A DNA stretch of 64,000 nt. It comes from Nocardioides ungokensis. Lineage in GTDB: Bacteria; Actinomycetota; Actinomycetes; Propionibacteriales; Nocardioidaceae. The stretch lies in NCBI RefSeq assembly GCF_013466985.1, contig NZ_CP059164.1:3605001-3669000 (forward strand). Direction: 5' to 3'. Both the position numbers and the translations under genes were made by a program. Shown in pieces: positions 47,283-57,996 of the stretch; within the stretch, counting starts at the first letter, position 1, and every line of letters starts with the position of its first letter. Under the pieces are notes generated by a model, which saw only the letters and a list, made by a program, of their open reading frames with translations, ran no database searches and was not told the DNA's origin.

Positions 47283-48053
47283 GTGGAAGACATGACGTTC
47301 GCCGCCCTGGTCGCGGAGGGAGAGGCGGTCCCGGTCGAGGGCTGGGACTTCTCGTGGTTCGAGGGACGAGCCACCGAGGGGCGCCCACCGTGGGGCTACC
47401 AGCGGCTGGTCGCCGACCGGCTCCGGGCCGCGCGGCGCGTGCTCGACGTACAGACGGGTGGTGGTGAGGTGCTCGCCGGTGCCCTCCGGGAGGGTGGCGC
47501 GCGCCCCGACACGGTCGTCGCCACCGAGTCGTGGGCGCCGAACGCGGCGCTCGCTCGGCAGGCGCTCGCCCCGTGGGGTGGCCGGGTCGTGCAATGCGTC
47601 AACAGCGCCATCCCCTGCCCGGACGCGTCGTTCGACCTGGTCGTGTCGCGTCACCCGGTGAGCACGCCGTGGTCGGAGGTCGCGCGCGTGCTCGCGCCGG
47701 GCGGGACGTTCGTCTCGCAGCAGGTGGGAGCCGGCACCGTCCATGAGCTGTCCGAGGCGATGATCGGCCCGTTCGAGGTCGGCACCGCCCGCGAGCCGGA
47801 GGTGCACCGGGCCGCCGCCGAGGCCGCCGGGCTGGAGGTCACGCGGCTGGAGCGCGCCTCGTTGCCGATGACCTTCGACGACGTCGGGGCCGTCGTCGTC
47901 TTCCTGCGCAAGGTGATCTGGACGGTGCCGGAGTTCTCGGTCGAGGCCTACCGTCCGCAACTGCTCGCGCTCCACGAGCGCATCCGCCGCGACGGCCCCT
48001 TCCGCGCGACGTCCGAGCGTTTCCTGATCGAGGCACATCGCCCGAATTGGTGA
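47283..48053 (+). CDS. SAM-dependent methyltransferase
   Basis: This protein of about 256 residues has a class I fold with 'RRVLDVQTGGGEVLAGAL' (an altered motif I), 'TVVATESWAPNAALA', 'DLVVSRHPVSTPWSEVARVLAPGGTFVSQQVG' and 'DDVGAVVVFLRKV'. The start is GTG 47283 or ATG 47292. It is similar to uncharacterised actinobacterial methyltransferases; substrate unknown. It is divergent from adhE. Confidence 0.8.
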   Translation: MEDMTFAALVAEGEAVPVEGWDFSWFEGRATEGRPPWGYQRLVADRLRAARRVLDVQTGGGEVLAGALREGGARPDTVVATESWAPNAALARQALAPWGGRVVQCVNSAIPCPDASFDLVVSRHPVSTPWSEVARVLAPGGTFVSQQVGAGTVHELSEAMIGPFEVGTAREPEVHRAAAEAAGLEVTRLERASLPMTFDDVGAVVVFLRKVIWTVPEFSVEAYRPQLLALHERIRRDGPFRATSERFLIEAHRPNW

Positions 48054-48150
48054 TGTCGCGAGCAACCGCCGGTACGCCGACCGGCGCCTGCCACATCCTC
48101 GGGGGTGCACCCGAGGCAGGCCCGCTACTGCCCATCCCACAGGGGGTCAC

Positions 48151-48750
48151 ATGCACCGCTCCGCACGTACGTCGGTCCGACGGACGGCCACCCTCGTGGC
48201 AGCCCTCGCGCTCGTCCCTGCGCTCGCCGCACCCGCGGTCGCCGGGAGCCGCGTCGTCCTCGACGCCCGGGATGACGTGGTGCGCGTGGACGAGGGCGGC
48301 GGCAACCCCACCCCCGCGCCCGGGTCCAGCAACGCCGACTTCCTGACCACGACCTTCACCCAGACGGCCACCCGGGTGGTCATCAAGGCGGAGTTCACCG
48401 ACCTCCGCCGCACCGGCCGACGCTTGACCGTGTCGGTCGACATGCGCGACCCGGATCACCACAAGACCACCGCCGGGGTGGTCGCCACGCGCCACGACCG
48501 CGAAGGCACGGCGTTCCTGATGACGGGCCGGGGTCGCGACATCGCCTGCCCGACGCGGCTGAAGGTCAGCTACTCCAGGAACACGGTCCGCGTCGGCTTC
48601 CCGCGCAGCTGCGTGGGCGACCCCCGCTTCCTGCAGTTCCGGGCGCTGAGCGAGGAGGTCCGGCGTACCTGGAAGCACACGTACCTGGACAACGCGCTGA
48701 GCCTGGGCGTGGACCAGAGGTTCTGGACACGCCGGGTCTACGTGGACTGA
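48151..48750 (+). CDS. Secreted hypothetical protein
   Basis: This 199-residue protein has an N-terminal signal peptide (basic RTSVRRTA, hydrophobic core, AxA site near residue 31) and a mature beta-rich domain with a Cys pair (DIACPT ... RSCVGD). No family is recognised. It starts at ATG 48151 behind AGGGGG. Confidence 0.7.
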   Translation: MHRSARTSVRRTATLVAALALVPALAAPAVAGSRVVLDARDDVVRVDEGGGNPTPAPGSSNADFLTTTFTQTATRVVIKAEFTDLRRTGRRLTVSVDMRDPDHHKTTAGVVATRHDREGTAFLMTGRGRDIACPTRLKVSYSRNTVRVGFPRSCVGDPRFLQFRALSEEVRRTWKHTYLDNALSLGVDQRFWTRRVYVD

Positions 48751-48797
48751 ACCGGCACGGGCGTACGCTCGGCAGAGGTCGGACCAAGGGAGCCCTC

Positions 48798-49754
48798 ATG
48801 CCGAACACGCCGCACAACCTGCTGGAAGAGCTGGAGCCGGTCGTGGCCGAGAACCTCGACCGCCACCTGTCGATGGCCCAGGAGTGGCACCCCCACGACT
48901 ACATCCCGTGGAGCGAGGGCCGGGACTTCGCGTTCCTCGGCGGCGAGGACTGGTCGCCCGAGCAGTCCCGGCTCTCCGAGACGGCCAAGGCCGCGATGTT
49001 CACCAACCTGCTCACCGAGGACAACCTGCCCTCCTACCACCGCGAGATCGCGACCCGCTTCGGCCGCGACGGCGCGTGGGGCACCTGGGTCGGGCGCTGG
49101 ACGGCGGAGGAGAACCGGCACGGCATCGCGATGCGTGACTACCTCGTCGTCACGCGCGGCGTCGACCCCGTCGAGCTCGAGCGGGCCCGGATGGACTACA
49201 TGACCTCCGGCTACGACTCCGGCGACAAGACCGCGCTGGAGGCGGTGGCCTACGTGTCGTTCCAGGAGCTGGCCACCCGGGTCTCGCACCGCAACACCGG
49301 CAAGGTGACCGGCGACCCGGTCGCCGACAAGATGCTCGCCCGGATCTCCAAGGACGAGAACCTCCACATGGTCTTCTACCGCAACATCGTCGACGCGGCG
49401 CTGGACATCGCGCCCGACGAGACCATGCGGGCGATCGCCGACGAGGTCATCGGCTTCGAGATGCCTGGCGCCACGATGGCCGGCTTCCGGCGCAGCTCGA
49501 TGATGATCGCCAAGGCCGGCATCTACGACCTGCGCCTGCACCACGACGACGTGATCATGCCGGTGCTGCGGCACTGGAACGTCTTCGAGCGGGAAGGTCT
49601 CGGCCACGTCGGTGAGCAGGCGCGCGAGAAGCTGGCGACCTTCCTGGAGGGCCTGGACGCGCAGGCCACGAAGTTCGTCGACCGGCGTGCCGAGAACCGC
49701 GCCCGCGAGGCCGCCCGCAACGGCGGCGCACCCGACACCGACATCGCCTCCTGA
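48798..49754 (+). CDS. desA: Acyl-ACP desaturase (ferritin-like di-iron)
   Basis: This 318-residue soluble desaturase has the two di-iron motifs EENRH and DENLH spaced as in stearoyl-ACP and mycobacterial DesA proteins, plus supporting helix residues 'EDNLPSYHRE'. It introduces a double bond into ACP-bound fatty acids for membrane or mycolate-like lipids. It starts at ATG 48798 behind AAGGGAG. The gene stands alone. Confidence 0.9.
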   Translation: MPNTPHNLLEELEPVVAENLDRHLSMAQEWHPHDYIPWSEGRDFAFLGGEDWSPEQSRLSETAKAAMFTNLLTEDNLPSYHREIATRFGRDGAWGTWVGRWTAEENRHGIAMRDYLVVTRGVDPVELERARMDYMTSGYDSGDKTALEAVAYVSFQELATRVSHRNTGKVTGDPVADKMLARISKDENLHMVFYRNIVDAALDIAPDETMRAIADEVIGFEMPGATMAGFRRSSMMIAKAGIYDLRLHHDDVIMPVLRHWNVFEREGLGHVGEQAREKLATFLEGLDAQATKFVDRRAENRAREAARNGGAPDTDIAS

Positions 49755-49981
49755 CCGGCGGTCCACCCGATCGGGTGGACCCGACCGGCACCTCGTCAAT
49801 GGCCCGGATGGCACTCGCCCGTGCCGTCTGCATGGGCATCACTCGCTATGGGCACGCCTCGCGATCCGTGGGACCGTCGAGCCACTGACCGCGCCGGGGA
49901 CGGCCTGGAGCCACGCCCCATCCGTACCCGCCCCCGCGGGAGCGGGTGGGGTGTGTTCACGACGGGGCCCTGACCACTGGC

Positions 49982-50434
49982 TCACGTGACCGGACCGTCC
50001 CAGGACCAGTGCGGCAGCGGCAGCCCGGACGGCACGTCGTCGGGGGTCTCGGGGTAGGCCGCCATCAGCGCCGTCCCCCACCGGAAGTAGTCGAGCAGGG
50101 TGCCGCGGAGCCGCTCGTCGTCGGGCAGGTCGGCGTCGTTCAGGGCCGCGGCGAAGCAGTCGATCGCGCGGTCGTCGAGCTCCTGGTGCTCCCCCTCACC
50201 CGCGTGGAGGCGCATCACGTGGCTGTGGTCGCCCATCGCGTCGGTGTAACCCGTCGGCCCACCCAGCGCCTCGGCCCAGTACGCCGCGAGCCGGGCCAGG
50301 TGGTCGGGGTGCTGGCCCGGGTGGCCGAAGGGGTGGCTCGCGACCGGGTCCGCCAGGCACCGGTCGTGCCAGGCGTGCGCCAGCCGGAGCAGGGCGTCGT
50401 ACCCGCCCACGGCCTCGTAGATCGTGCTCTCCAT
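49982..50434 (-). CDS. Truncated hemoglobin-like protein (group II type)
   Basis: This 150-residue globin starts with 'MESTIYEAVGGYDALLRLAHAWHDRCLAD', typical of trHb, and contains 'HPFGHPGQHPDHLARLAAYWAEALGGP' with the B-E region and a likely proximal His in 'MRLHAGEGEH'. It would bind O2 or NO. It starts at ATG 50434. The 227-bp stretch before it toward the desaturase contains no recognised gene. Confidence 0.82.
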   Translation of the reverse strand: MESTIYEAVGGYDALLRLAHAWHDRCLADPVASHPFGHPGQHPDHLARLAAYWAEALGGPTGYTDAMGDHSHVMRLHAGEGEHQELDDRAIDCFAAALNDADLPDDERLRGTLLDYFRWGTALMAAYPETPDDVPSGLPLPHWSWDGPVT

Positions 50435-50600
50435 GCCTGATGCTCGGTCTCGGACTGGTCGTGCGTCAACGCTCGCTTGCCCCACCCGGCCCACATGCCC
50501 CAAATGAGCGATTGCCTGCGGGGCCGACCCGCATAGCGTCCGAGGGGCCTGCGCCATCGGTCGCGGGCTCAGGAAGCCCGGACCAACTGGAGGAGGACCC

Positions 50601-51281
50601 ATGCGTCTCGCCACACTGATCGCGGTCATACCACTCGCCGCCGCGATGTCGTTCCCCGCAACCCAGGTCGCACAGGCGGCCACCGTGCCGCCCGAGTGCG
50701 ATCCGCAGATGGACCTCACGGGGTTCAACATCATCATCGGCACGGATGCCTCGGAGACACTCGTCGGCACCGACGGACCGGACTTCATCTGCGGCAAGCT
50801 CGGCAACGACACGATCCGCGGGCTCGGTGGCGACGACGTCATCCTCGGCGACGACGCCACCTTCTTCAACAAGCCCGACGCGGTGGGCGGCGCGGACCAG
50901 ATCGACGCCGGGGCCGGCAACGACTCGGTGCTCCCCGGACCCGGCAACGACTCGGTCAACGGTGGCAGCGGGGACGACTTCCTGGCCCTCGCCCAGGGAA
51001 GCGACACGGGCCAGGGCGGCCTCGGTGACGACATGATCATCGGCGGCCTGAGCAACGACACGATCATCGGTGGCCCCGGGGACGACCAGCTCGCCGGCGG
51101 TCAGAACGACGACCTGATCAACGGCGGCCCCGGCGACGACTTCCTCGACGGCGACCTGCCGGGCGGCGAGGACAGCGGCGGCGCCACGCCCGACCCGAAC
51201 CCCAACACCGACCGGTGCATCGGCGCCGAGGGTTTCGACATCGCGGTCCTGTGCGAGGCGACCAACGCGACGGAGGGCTGA
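50601..51281 (+). CDS. Secreted RTX-like calcium-binding repeat protein
   Basis: This 226-residue protein has a signal peptide (cleavage after AQA, about residue 27) and about eight nonapeptide-like repeats of the GGxGxDxLxGxxx type (GLGGDDVILGDD, GGSGDDFLALAQ, GGLGDDMIIGG, GGPGDDQLAGG, GGPGDDFLDGD). These form calcium-loaded parallel beta-rolls. No enzymatic domain is attached, so it is a free-standing secreted beta-roll. It starts at ATG 50601 behind GGAGGAGG. Confidence 0.85.
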   Translation: MRLATLIAVIPLAAAMSFPATQVAQAATVPPECDPQMDLTGFNIIIGTDASETLVGTDGPDFICGKLGNDTIRGLGGDDVILGDDATFFNKPDAVGGADQIDAGAGNDSVLPGPGNDSVNGGSGDDFLALAQGSDTGQGGLGDDMIIGGLSNDTIIGGPGDDQLAGGQNDDLINGGPGDDFLDGDLPGGEDSGGATPDPNPNTDRCIGAEGFDIAVLCEATNATEG

Positions 51282-51317
51282 CGGACCCGGGCATGATTTG
51301 GTTGCCTGAGGCAAGCA

Positions 51318-51332
51318 TGTGTAACTTACACA
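51318..51332. promoter_or_regulatory. Palindromic operator upstream of the MFS gene
   Basis: TGTGTAA-C-TTACACA is a perfect 7-bp dyad centred on 51325. A second small dyad, TTGCC-TGA-GGCAA, lies at 51302-51314. Both are 26-55 bp upstream of the transporter start and are probable repressor sites, possibly for the MarR protein encoded after the transporter. Confidence 0.6.
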
Positions 51333-51357
51333 CATTGCCTCTCCCTCAGGAGCCACC

Positions 51358-52799
51358 ATGCCCACCCCCCCCGCACGACGGCGGCCAGCCCGGTCCTGGC
51401 CGTCGTCGTCCTCTGCCTCGGCGGCCTCAGCGCCGCCCTGACGCAGACCCTCGTCATCCCGATCCAGAGCGAGCTGCCCCAGCTGCTGAGCACCTCGGCG
51501 TCCAACGCCGCCTGGGTCGTCACCATCACCCTGCTCGCCGCCGCCGTGACGATGCCGGTGGCCGGCCGGGTCGCCGACCTGGTCGGCAAGCAGCGGGTGC
51601 TGGTGGCCAGCGCCGCGATCCTGCTGGTCGGCTCCATGGTCTGCGCGCTGTCGAGCACGCTCGCGCCGATGCTGGTGGGCCGCGCACTGCAGGGCCTGGC
51701 CATGGGGTTCATCCCGGTGGGCATCTCGCTGATCCGCGAGATCACGCCGCCCGACCTGGCCGCCACCGCCACGGCCGCGATGAGCGCCACCCTGGGCGTG
51801 GGTGGGGCGATCGGCCTGCCGCTGTCAGCGTGGATCGTCCAGGCCGGGAACTGGCACGCGCTCTTCTGGGTCGCGACCGCGCTGGCCGCGGTGATCCTGG
51901 TGGCCACGTGGTTCGCGGTCCCGCACGTCCGCGACGCACAGCCGGGCCGGCTGGACCTGGTGGGCGTCCTCGGCCTCGCCATCGGCCTGGTCTCCCTGCT
52001 GGTCGGGATCTCGAAGGCCACCGTCTGGGGCTGGGGTGACGTCCGCACCCTCGGCGCCATCGCCGCGGGTGTCGTCGTCCTGCTGCTGTGGGGCGCCTAC
52101 GAGCTGCGCCAGGCCGACCCGCTGGTCGACCTGCGCACCACGGCGCAGCGACCGGTGCTGATGACCAACATCGCCGCCGTGGCGATCGGCTTCGGCATGA
52201 TGGCGCAGTCGATCGTCGTGCCCCAGCTGCTCCAGCTGCCCGAGGCCACCGGCTACGGGCTCGGGCAGTCCATCCTCGCCGCCGGGCTCTGGATGGCCCC
52301 CGCGGGCCTGATGATGATGCTCTTCGCGCCCGTCTCGAGCCGCCTGATCGGCAACCTCGGCGCCAAGCTGACCCTGATGATCGGGGCCACCGTGCTCGGG
52401 ACCGGCTACCTGGTGGCCTTCTTCCTCATGGACGCCCCGTGGCAGCTGCTGGTCGCCTCGTGCGTGAGCTCGGCCGGCGTCGGCATCGGGTACGCCGCGA
52501 TGCCGACCCTGATCCTCGACAACGCGCCGGCGCGCGAGGCGGCCTCCGCGGTCGGCCTCAACGCCCTGATGCGCTCGCTCGGCACCACGCTGGCCGCCGC
52601 GATCATGGGCACCCTGCTGACCAGCCGGACGATGTCGCTCGGCGGCTTCGAGATCCCGACCAAGGGCGCCTTCCAGCTGTGCTTCGTGGCCGGCGCCGTC
52701 GCGGCGTTCGTCGGCGTCGCGATCGCCTCGACGATCCCGCGTCGTGGCGACTCGAAGACCCTCGACCCCGCACCGGCCGTGGTCGGCGCCGCGGACTGA
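51358..52799 (+). CDS. DHA2-type MFS multidrug exporter (one frameshift in a C8 tract)
   Basis: This protein of about 480 residues has 14 predicted membrane helices and the MFS signature 'GRVADLVGKQRVL' between helices 2 and 3 and antiporter motif C-like 'GVGGAIGLPLSAWI'. It starts at ATG 51358 behind CAGGAG. The frame fails at a run of eight C (51365-51372); nine C would give a continuous protein. It converges on a marR gene with a shared terminator. Confidence 0.85.
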
Positions 52800-52818
52800 G
52801 CCCCCGCGCCGGACGAGT

Positions 52819-52852
52819 CCGCCCCGCTACCGCTCCTGCGGTGGCGGGGCGG
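52819..52852. terminator. Bidirectional terminator between MFS and MarR genes
   Basis: CCGCCCCGCTACCGC (52819-52833) and GCGGTGGCGGGGCGG (52838-52852) form a 15-bp stem with one G-T pair and a TCCT loop. It covers the last codons of marR and can serve both convergent genes. Confidence 0.75.
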
Positions 52853-53315
52853 TGTCGGTGCCGGACGCCCGGGCGTGGGCCCGGTCGAGCGCCTCGTTGA
52901 AGTCGCGGAGGTCGGCCATCAGCCGCCCCGCCCGCTCCGGACCCAGCTCCACGATGGCCTCGCTCAGCACCGCCGCACGCAGACGACCGTCGTGCAGGTA
53001 CGCCTCCCGGCCGGCGTCGGTGGGACGGAGCAGCCGGGGGGCCCGGCCGGGCTCGGCGTACCGCTCCACGAGGCCGTGCCCGATCGCTGCACTCACCTGG
53101 CGGCTGATCGTGGACCGCTCCAGCTGCAGCTCGGCGGCCAGGTCTCCCATCGACCTCGGACCCTCCTCGACGAGCAGCAGCAGGATCCGGAACGCCGAGT
53201 CCTCGAGCACGGAGCCCGGGTACGACGTCGCGCGCCGGCGGCCCAGGCGCATGATCTCCCCGCCCAGCGCGCGCAGCTGCGACTCCTCGACGAGCCCGTC
53301 GTTCCCGACAGCCAT
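52827..53315 (-). CDS. MarR-family transcriptional regulator
   Basis: This 162-residue winged-helix protein has 'SMGDLAAELQLERSTISRQVSAAIGHGLVERY' as recognition region and 'RLLRPTDAGREA' wing, typical MarR. The start ATG 53315 is preferred over upstream in-frame codons because a GGGGAGG site precedes it. It lies convergent to a drug exporter and probably controls it. Confidence 0.85.
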   Translation of the reverse strand: MAVGNDGLVEESQLRALGGEIMRLGRRRATSYPGSVLEDSAFRILLLLVEEGPRSMGDLAAELQLERSTISRQVSAAIGHGLVERYAEPGRAPRLLRPTDAGREAYLHDGRLRAAVLSEAIVELGPERAGRLMADLRDFNEALDRAHARASGTDTAPPPQER

Positions 53316-53500
53316 GGACGCACCTCCCCGCGTGCAGTGGATACGTGCGGACTCTACTGGGGAGAGGATGGGCGCGGCTCGGCACCGGACCACCCGAAAG
53401 CACCGGTCAGCAATGGTCACAGCGGACTATTCACACCCCCGGCGCCCGGACCTAGCGTCGATCGTCGACAGGGGATGTTCTCGGGACGGGGGTCCACACC

Positions 53501-54640
53501 ATGGTCAGGTCACGCACGCGCACCATGTCGGCAGTCGGCCTGGCCGGACTGCTGGTCGCAGCGGTCGGGGGAACGGTCTTCGGCGCCGGCTCCGGCCCGG
53601 CAACCGGTCCGGACTCCTGGCCCTATCCGGCCGAGAGCGACGGCAGCACGCACTCCGTCGTCCTCGCGGCCGTGGGTGACATCGCGTGCGAGCCCGACGG
53701 CGACGTCACCCCCCAGCCCGACGCCAAGTACCTGTGCGGCGGCAAGCCGGACTACCAGTCGGCGGAGGTGGCCACAGCGGCACAGGTCGAGGCGATGAAG
53801 CCGGACCTGGTGGCGCTGCTCGGCGACGAGCAGTACCAGGTCGGGCGGCTCAACGACTTCACGCGCGGCTTCGACCAGACCTACGGCGCCTTCAAGTTCC
53901 TGCACCGGCCGATCCCCGGGAACCACGAGTACTACGCCTACAAGGACGGCGAGAGGGCGCAGGACGGGGACGGCTACTTCGCCTACTACAACGGGCACCA
54001 GACCGACTCCGCGGGCGCCCCGGTGCTGGATGCCGCGGGCAACCCCGCACCGCTGGCCGACGGCCAGGCGGCGCACACCCGCGACGGCTGGTACTCCTAC
54101 GACCTCGGTCGCTGGCACGTCATCGCGCTCAACGCCGAGTGCGCGGGCCAGGCCGGCGGGTGCGACCAGGCCGGAGCGTGGGTGGGCAGGCAGACGGCCT
54201 GGCTGGCCTCCGACCTCGCCGCCGACCACGCCCCCTGCACCCTGGCGTACTGGCACCAGCCGGTGTTCACCGCCATGAACAACCCGTCGGCGGAGGGCGC
54301 GATGTCACGGACCTGGTGGCGGATGCTCTACGCCGCCGGGGCGGACCTCGTCCTCAACGGGCACGAGCACCTGTACGCGCGCTTCGCCCCGCAGACGCCG
54401 GACGGTCGGGTCGACCCCGACTACGGGATCCGCGAGCTGATCGTCGGCACCGGCGGCGAGGGCCTGGACCCCCTGGCGGCCGGGATGCCGAACGTCGAGG
54501 CCGGGCAGGACCAGGGGTACGGCGCGATGCAGCTCACCCTGGGCCAGCACGGGTACGCCTGGTCCTACCGGACCGTGCAGGGCCCGGCGTACACGGACAG
54601 CGGCTCGGCGAGCTGCCACGGAGCACCCCAGCAGCCGTGA
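53501..54640 (+). CDS. Secreted calcineurin-like metallophosphoesterase
   Basis: This 379-residue exported protein (signal peptide about 1-30) carries the five metallophosphatase blocks: 'VGDIAC', 'LLGDEQY', 'GNHEYY', 'YWHQP' and 'GHEHLYAR'. The layout resembles alkaline phosphatase/acid phosphatase-type enzymes of actinobacteria. It is likely a phosphate-scavenging phosphomonoesterase, or a nuclease. It starts at 53501. Confidence 0.87.
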   Translation: MVRSRTRTMSAVGLAGLLVAAVGGTVFGAGSGPATGPDSWPYPAESDGSTHSVVLAAVGDIACEPDGDVTPQPDAKYLCGGKPDYQSAEVATAAQVEAMKPDLVALLGDEQYQVGRLNDFTRGFDQTYGAFKFLHRPIPGNHEYYAYKDGERAQDGDGYFAYYNGHQTDSAGAPVLDAAGNPAPLADGQAAHTRDGWYSYDLGRWHVIALNAECAGQAGGCDQAGAWVGRQTAWLASDLAADHAPCTLAYWHQPVFTAMNNPSAEGAMSRTWWRMLYAAGADLVLNGHEHLYARFAPQTPDGRVDPDYGIRELIVGTGGEGLDPLAAGMPNVEAGQDQGYGAMQLTLGQHGYAWSYRTVQGPAYTDSGSASCHGAPQQP

Positions 54641-54663
54641 CGGAGGCCCAGTAGGGTCACCGC

Positions 54664-55002
54664 ATGCAGCCCCTCGCCGACCTGTGGCAGGCGATCCCGG
54701 CGGCCCTGCACGACCCGGTGGCGCTGGCGAGCGACCCGGAGTACCTCGACCGCAACTACGGCGGCATCCTGATCGTGTGGGACCGGCTCTTCGGCTCGTT
54801 CCAGCCGGAGCTGCACCGACCGACGTACGGCCTCACCACGCGGGTGGGCACCCACCGGATCGTCCGGCTGCAGACCCACGAGTACGCCGCGATCGTGCGC
54901 GACGTACGCCGCACGCCGCGGCTGCGTGACAAGCTCGGCTACGTCTTCGGGCCACCCGGCTGGCAGCCCGACACGGCCTCGGCGGAGACTTGTCCCGTTT
55001 GA
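54664..55002 (+). pseudogene. C-terminal remnant of a sterol desaturase / fatty-acid hydroxylase
   Basis: The 112-residue frame matches only the end of membrane sterol-desaturase-family proteins: 'DRNYGGILIVWDRLFGSFQPELHRPTYGLT'. The three His-box regions and membrane helices of the ~280-residue family are absent. It follows the phosphatase stop by 23 bp. It is either a deletion remnant or a free-standing fragment. Confidence 0.65.
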
Positions 55003-55030
55003 AGTCACGCAGAGGCAAGGCGGTGTCACG

Positions 55031-55814
55031 GTGGAGCGCAGGGCCGACGACTCGGAGGTCGGTGTTGGTCCCGGACCCCTCAGCCGCATCCCGGAGGCGG
55101 CCCGGCAGGCCGTCCTCGACGCCGCCGCCGTGCTCCAGGTACGCCGCAGCGAGGCTGCCGCGCAGGTGGCGCGCGGGGAGCCCCGACGTCGTGATCGTCG
55201 CGCGAGGGCACCAGGGCATCAACGACTGGATCCGCGAGGCGTCGACCGGCTGGCGCGAGCTGCTGTCCGTGCGGCCCGGCGGAACGGCCGCCGAGCTGCG
55301 CGTCACGCTCCCCCACAACCGGGTCCTGGTGAACGCCGGCCTCCGGATGGTCAGCATCTTCCACCGCCAGGGACTCGAGGTGGACGCCCGCGTGCTCCTG
55401 GCCAACGAGCCGGTCGGGACCTACCTGTACGGCATCGCACCCGTGCAGATGAAGATCGTGGACCGTCGCTTCGTGCTGCTGCAGGGCCCTGTCGTCGACG
55501 GCGAGTCGACCGTCATGACCACCACCTCGGCTGCCTGCCTCGAGGCCGCGTGGCGCTACTGGCAGGCCACGCTCGACTCCTCCTTCGCCGCCGGCAGCGA
55601 GGGGGTGGGTGCCCTCGGCGACCTCAGCCCGCGACAGCGCCAGATCGTCGCGCTGCTGGCGACCGGCACCGGCGACGCGGCCATCGCGGTCTCGCTCGGC
55701 GTGAGCGTGCGCACCGTGCGGTCCGACATCGCGGCCCTGCTCGACCTGCTCGGTGTGAAGACCCGGTTCGCCGCGGGCATCCGGCTGCAGCTGTGGTCGG
55801 ACCGGAGCGGCTGA
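55031..55814 (+). CDS. LuxR-type regulator with TrmB/PLD-like sensor, copy 1 (one frameshift)
   Basis: This protein of about 260 residues starts at GTG 55031. The N-terminal part ('[27 protein letters not shown]') is followed after a frameshift near 55182 by a sensor region ('[10 protein letters not shown]', '[19 protein letters not shown]') and a C-terminal LuxR helix-turn-helix ('[44 protein letters not shown]'). The DRRFVLLQG pattern is typical of actinobacterial PLD-like/LuxR regulators. A closely related copy follows directly. Confidence 0.78.
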
Positions 55815-56037
55815 CGCTGAAGCCCGGCCCGCTTGCAGGATTCTGCAAACCGGATGACGTGGATACCGGCCGTGGTGTCTCATGTGCGCCGGTGGAGTCG
55901 GCCGGCCATCGGGGGAGTCGGCCGGCCCAACCGTCTGCGGCCCGCTTCCGGGCCGCGCCCCCCCTCGCGGGTTGGCAGCCGGGCCCGGACCGAAGGAAAC
56001 TTGTCCGGTCAGGCCTGACGAGGGGGAAGGTGCAGTG

Positions 56038-56827
56038 ATGGGGGACGGCGTCGGAGGTTCGGCGGACGGCGCGTCCTGGCCGCGCAACCGCATACCCGAG
56101 ATGACCCGGCAGGTCGTCCTCGACGCCGCCGCGGTCCTCCAGGTCCGGCGCAGCGAGGCGGCCCCCTGGCATTGCGCGGCGACGACCCCGACGTCCGGGT
56201 CTTCGCGTGCGGCCACGACATCAACCCACGGATGCGGGACGAGGCATTCGGCTGGCGCGAGCTGCTCTCGGTGCGCCCCGCGACGACCGCCGCGCAGATG
56301 GGCGCCAGCCTCCCAACAACCGGGAGGCGCTGAAGCGCGGTCTCCGGATGGTCAGCGTCTTCGACGCCCTGGGGCTCGAACCGGACGCTCGCACACTCCT
56401 GGCCAACGAGCCGGTCGGGACCTACCTGGTCAGCGTCGCCCCGGTCCAGATGAAGATCGTGAACCGTCGCTTCGTGCTGCTGCAGGGCCCTCTCGTCGAC
56501 GGCGTGCCGAGCGTGATGACCGTCAGCTCGGACCGCTGCCTCGACGCCGCCTGGCGCTACTGGGAGGCGACGATGAGCGTGTCGTCCCCGATCTCGCAGG
56601 ACGATGACACGCTCGGCGGGCTCACCCCGCGTCAACGGCAGGTCGTCGCACTGATGGCGACGGGCGCCGGGGACGAGGCCATCGCCGGCTCGCTCGGCGT
56701 CAGTGTCCGCACCGTCCGCTCCGACGTCGCCGCAGTGCTCGACGTGCTCGGCGTCAGGTCACGGTTCGCGGCCGGCGTACGACTCCAGTCGCTGCTGGGC
56801 CGCGACGCAACCGATCCCGAGCAGTGA
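56038..56827 (+). CDS. LuxR-type regulator with TrmB/PLD-like sensor, copy 2 (two frameshifts)
   Basis: This tandem paralogue of the previous gene has ATG 56038 behind GGGGGAAGG. It shares '[17 protein letters not shown]', '[10 protein letters not shown]', '[11 protein letters not shown]', '[19 protein letters not shown]' and the C-terminal LuxR domain. Frame breaks are near 56165 and 56315. The intergenic region contains two copies of AGTCGGCCGGCC. Two adjacent sensors of the same kind may respond to related ligands. Confidence 0.78.
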
Positions 56828-56834
56828 ACCCGAC

Positions 56835-57910
<1,076 letters not shown>

Positions 57911-57996
57911 GGGCGGCGAGTCTACGGCGCTGCCGCGGCCCTCCCCCAATCACCAGCCGGCCGCCTCACGGGCGGGAGCGGCTCAGCTCCGGTGAG

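Noticed and set aside
50740..51180. Tandem DNA repeat in the RTX-like gene
   Set aside because: The repetition is at protein level (GGxGxD); the nucleotide units vary and simply encode the beta-roll.
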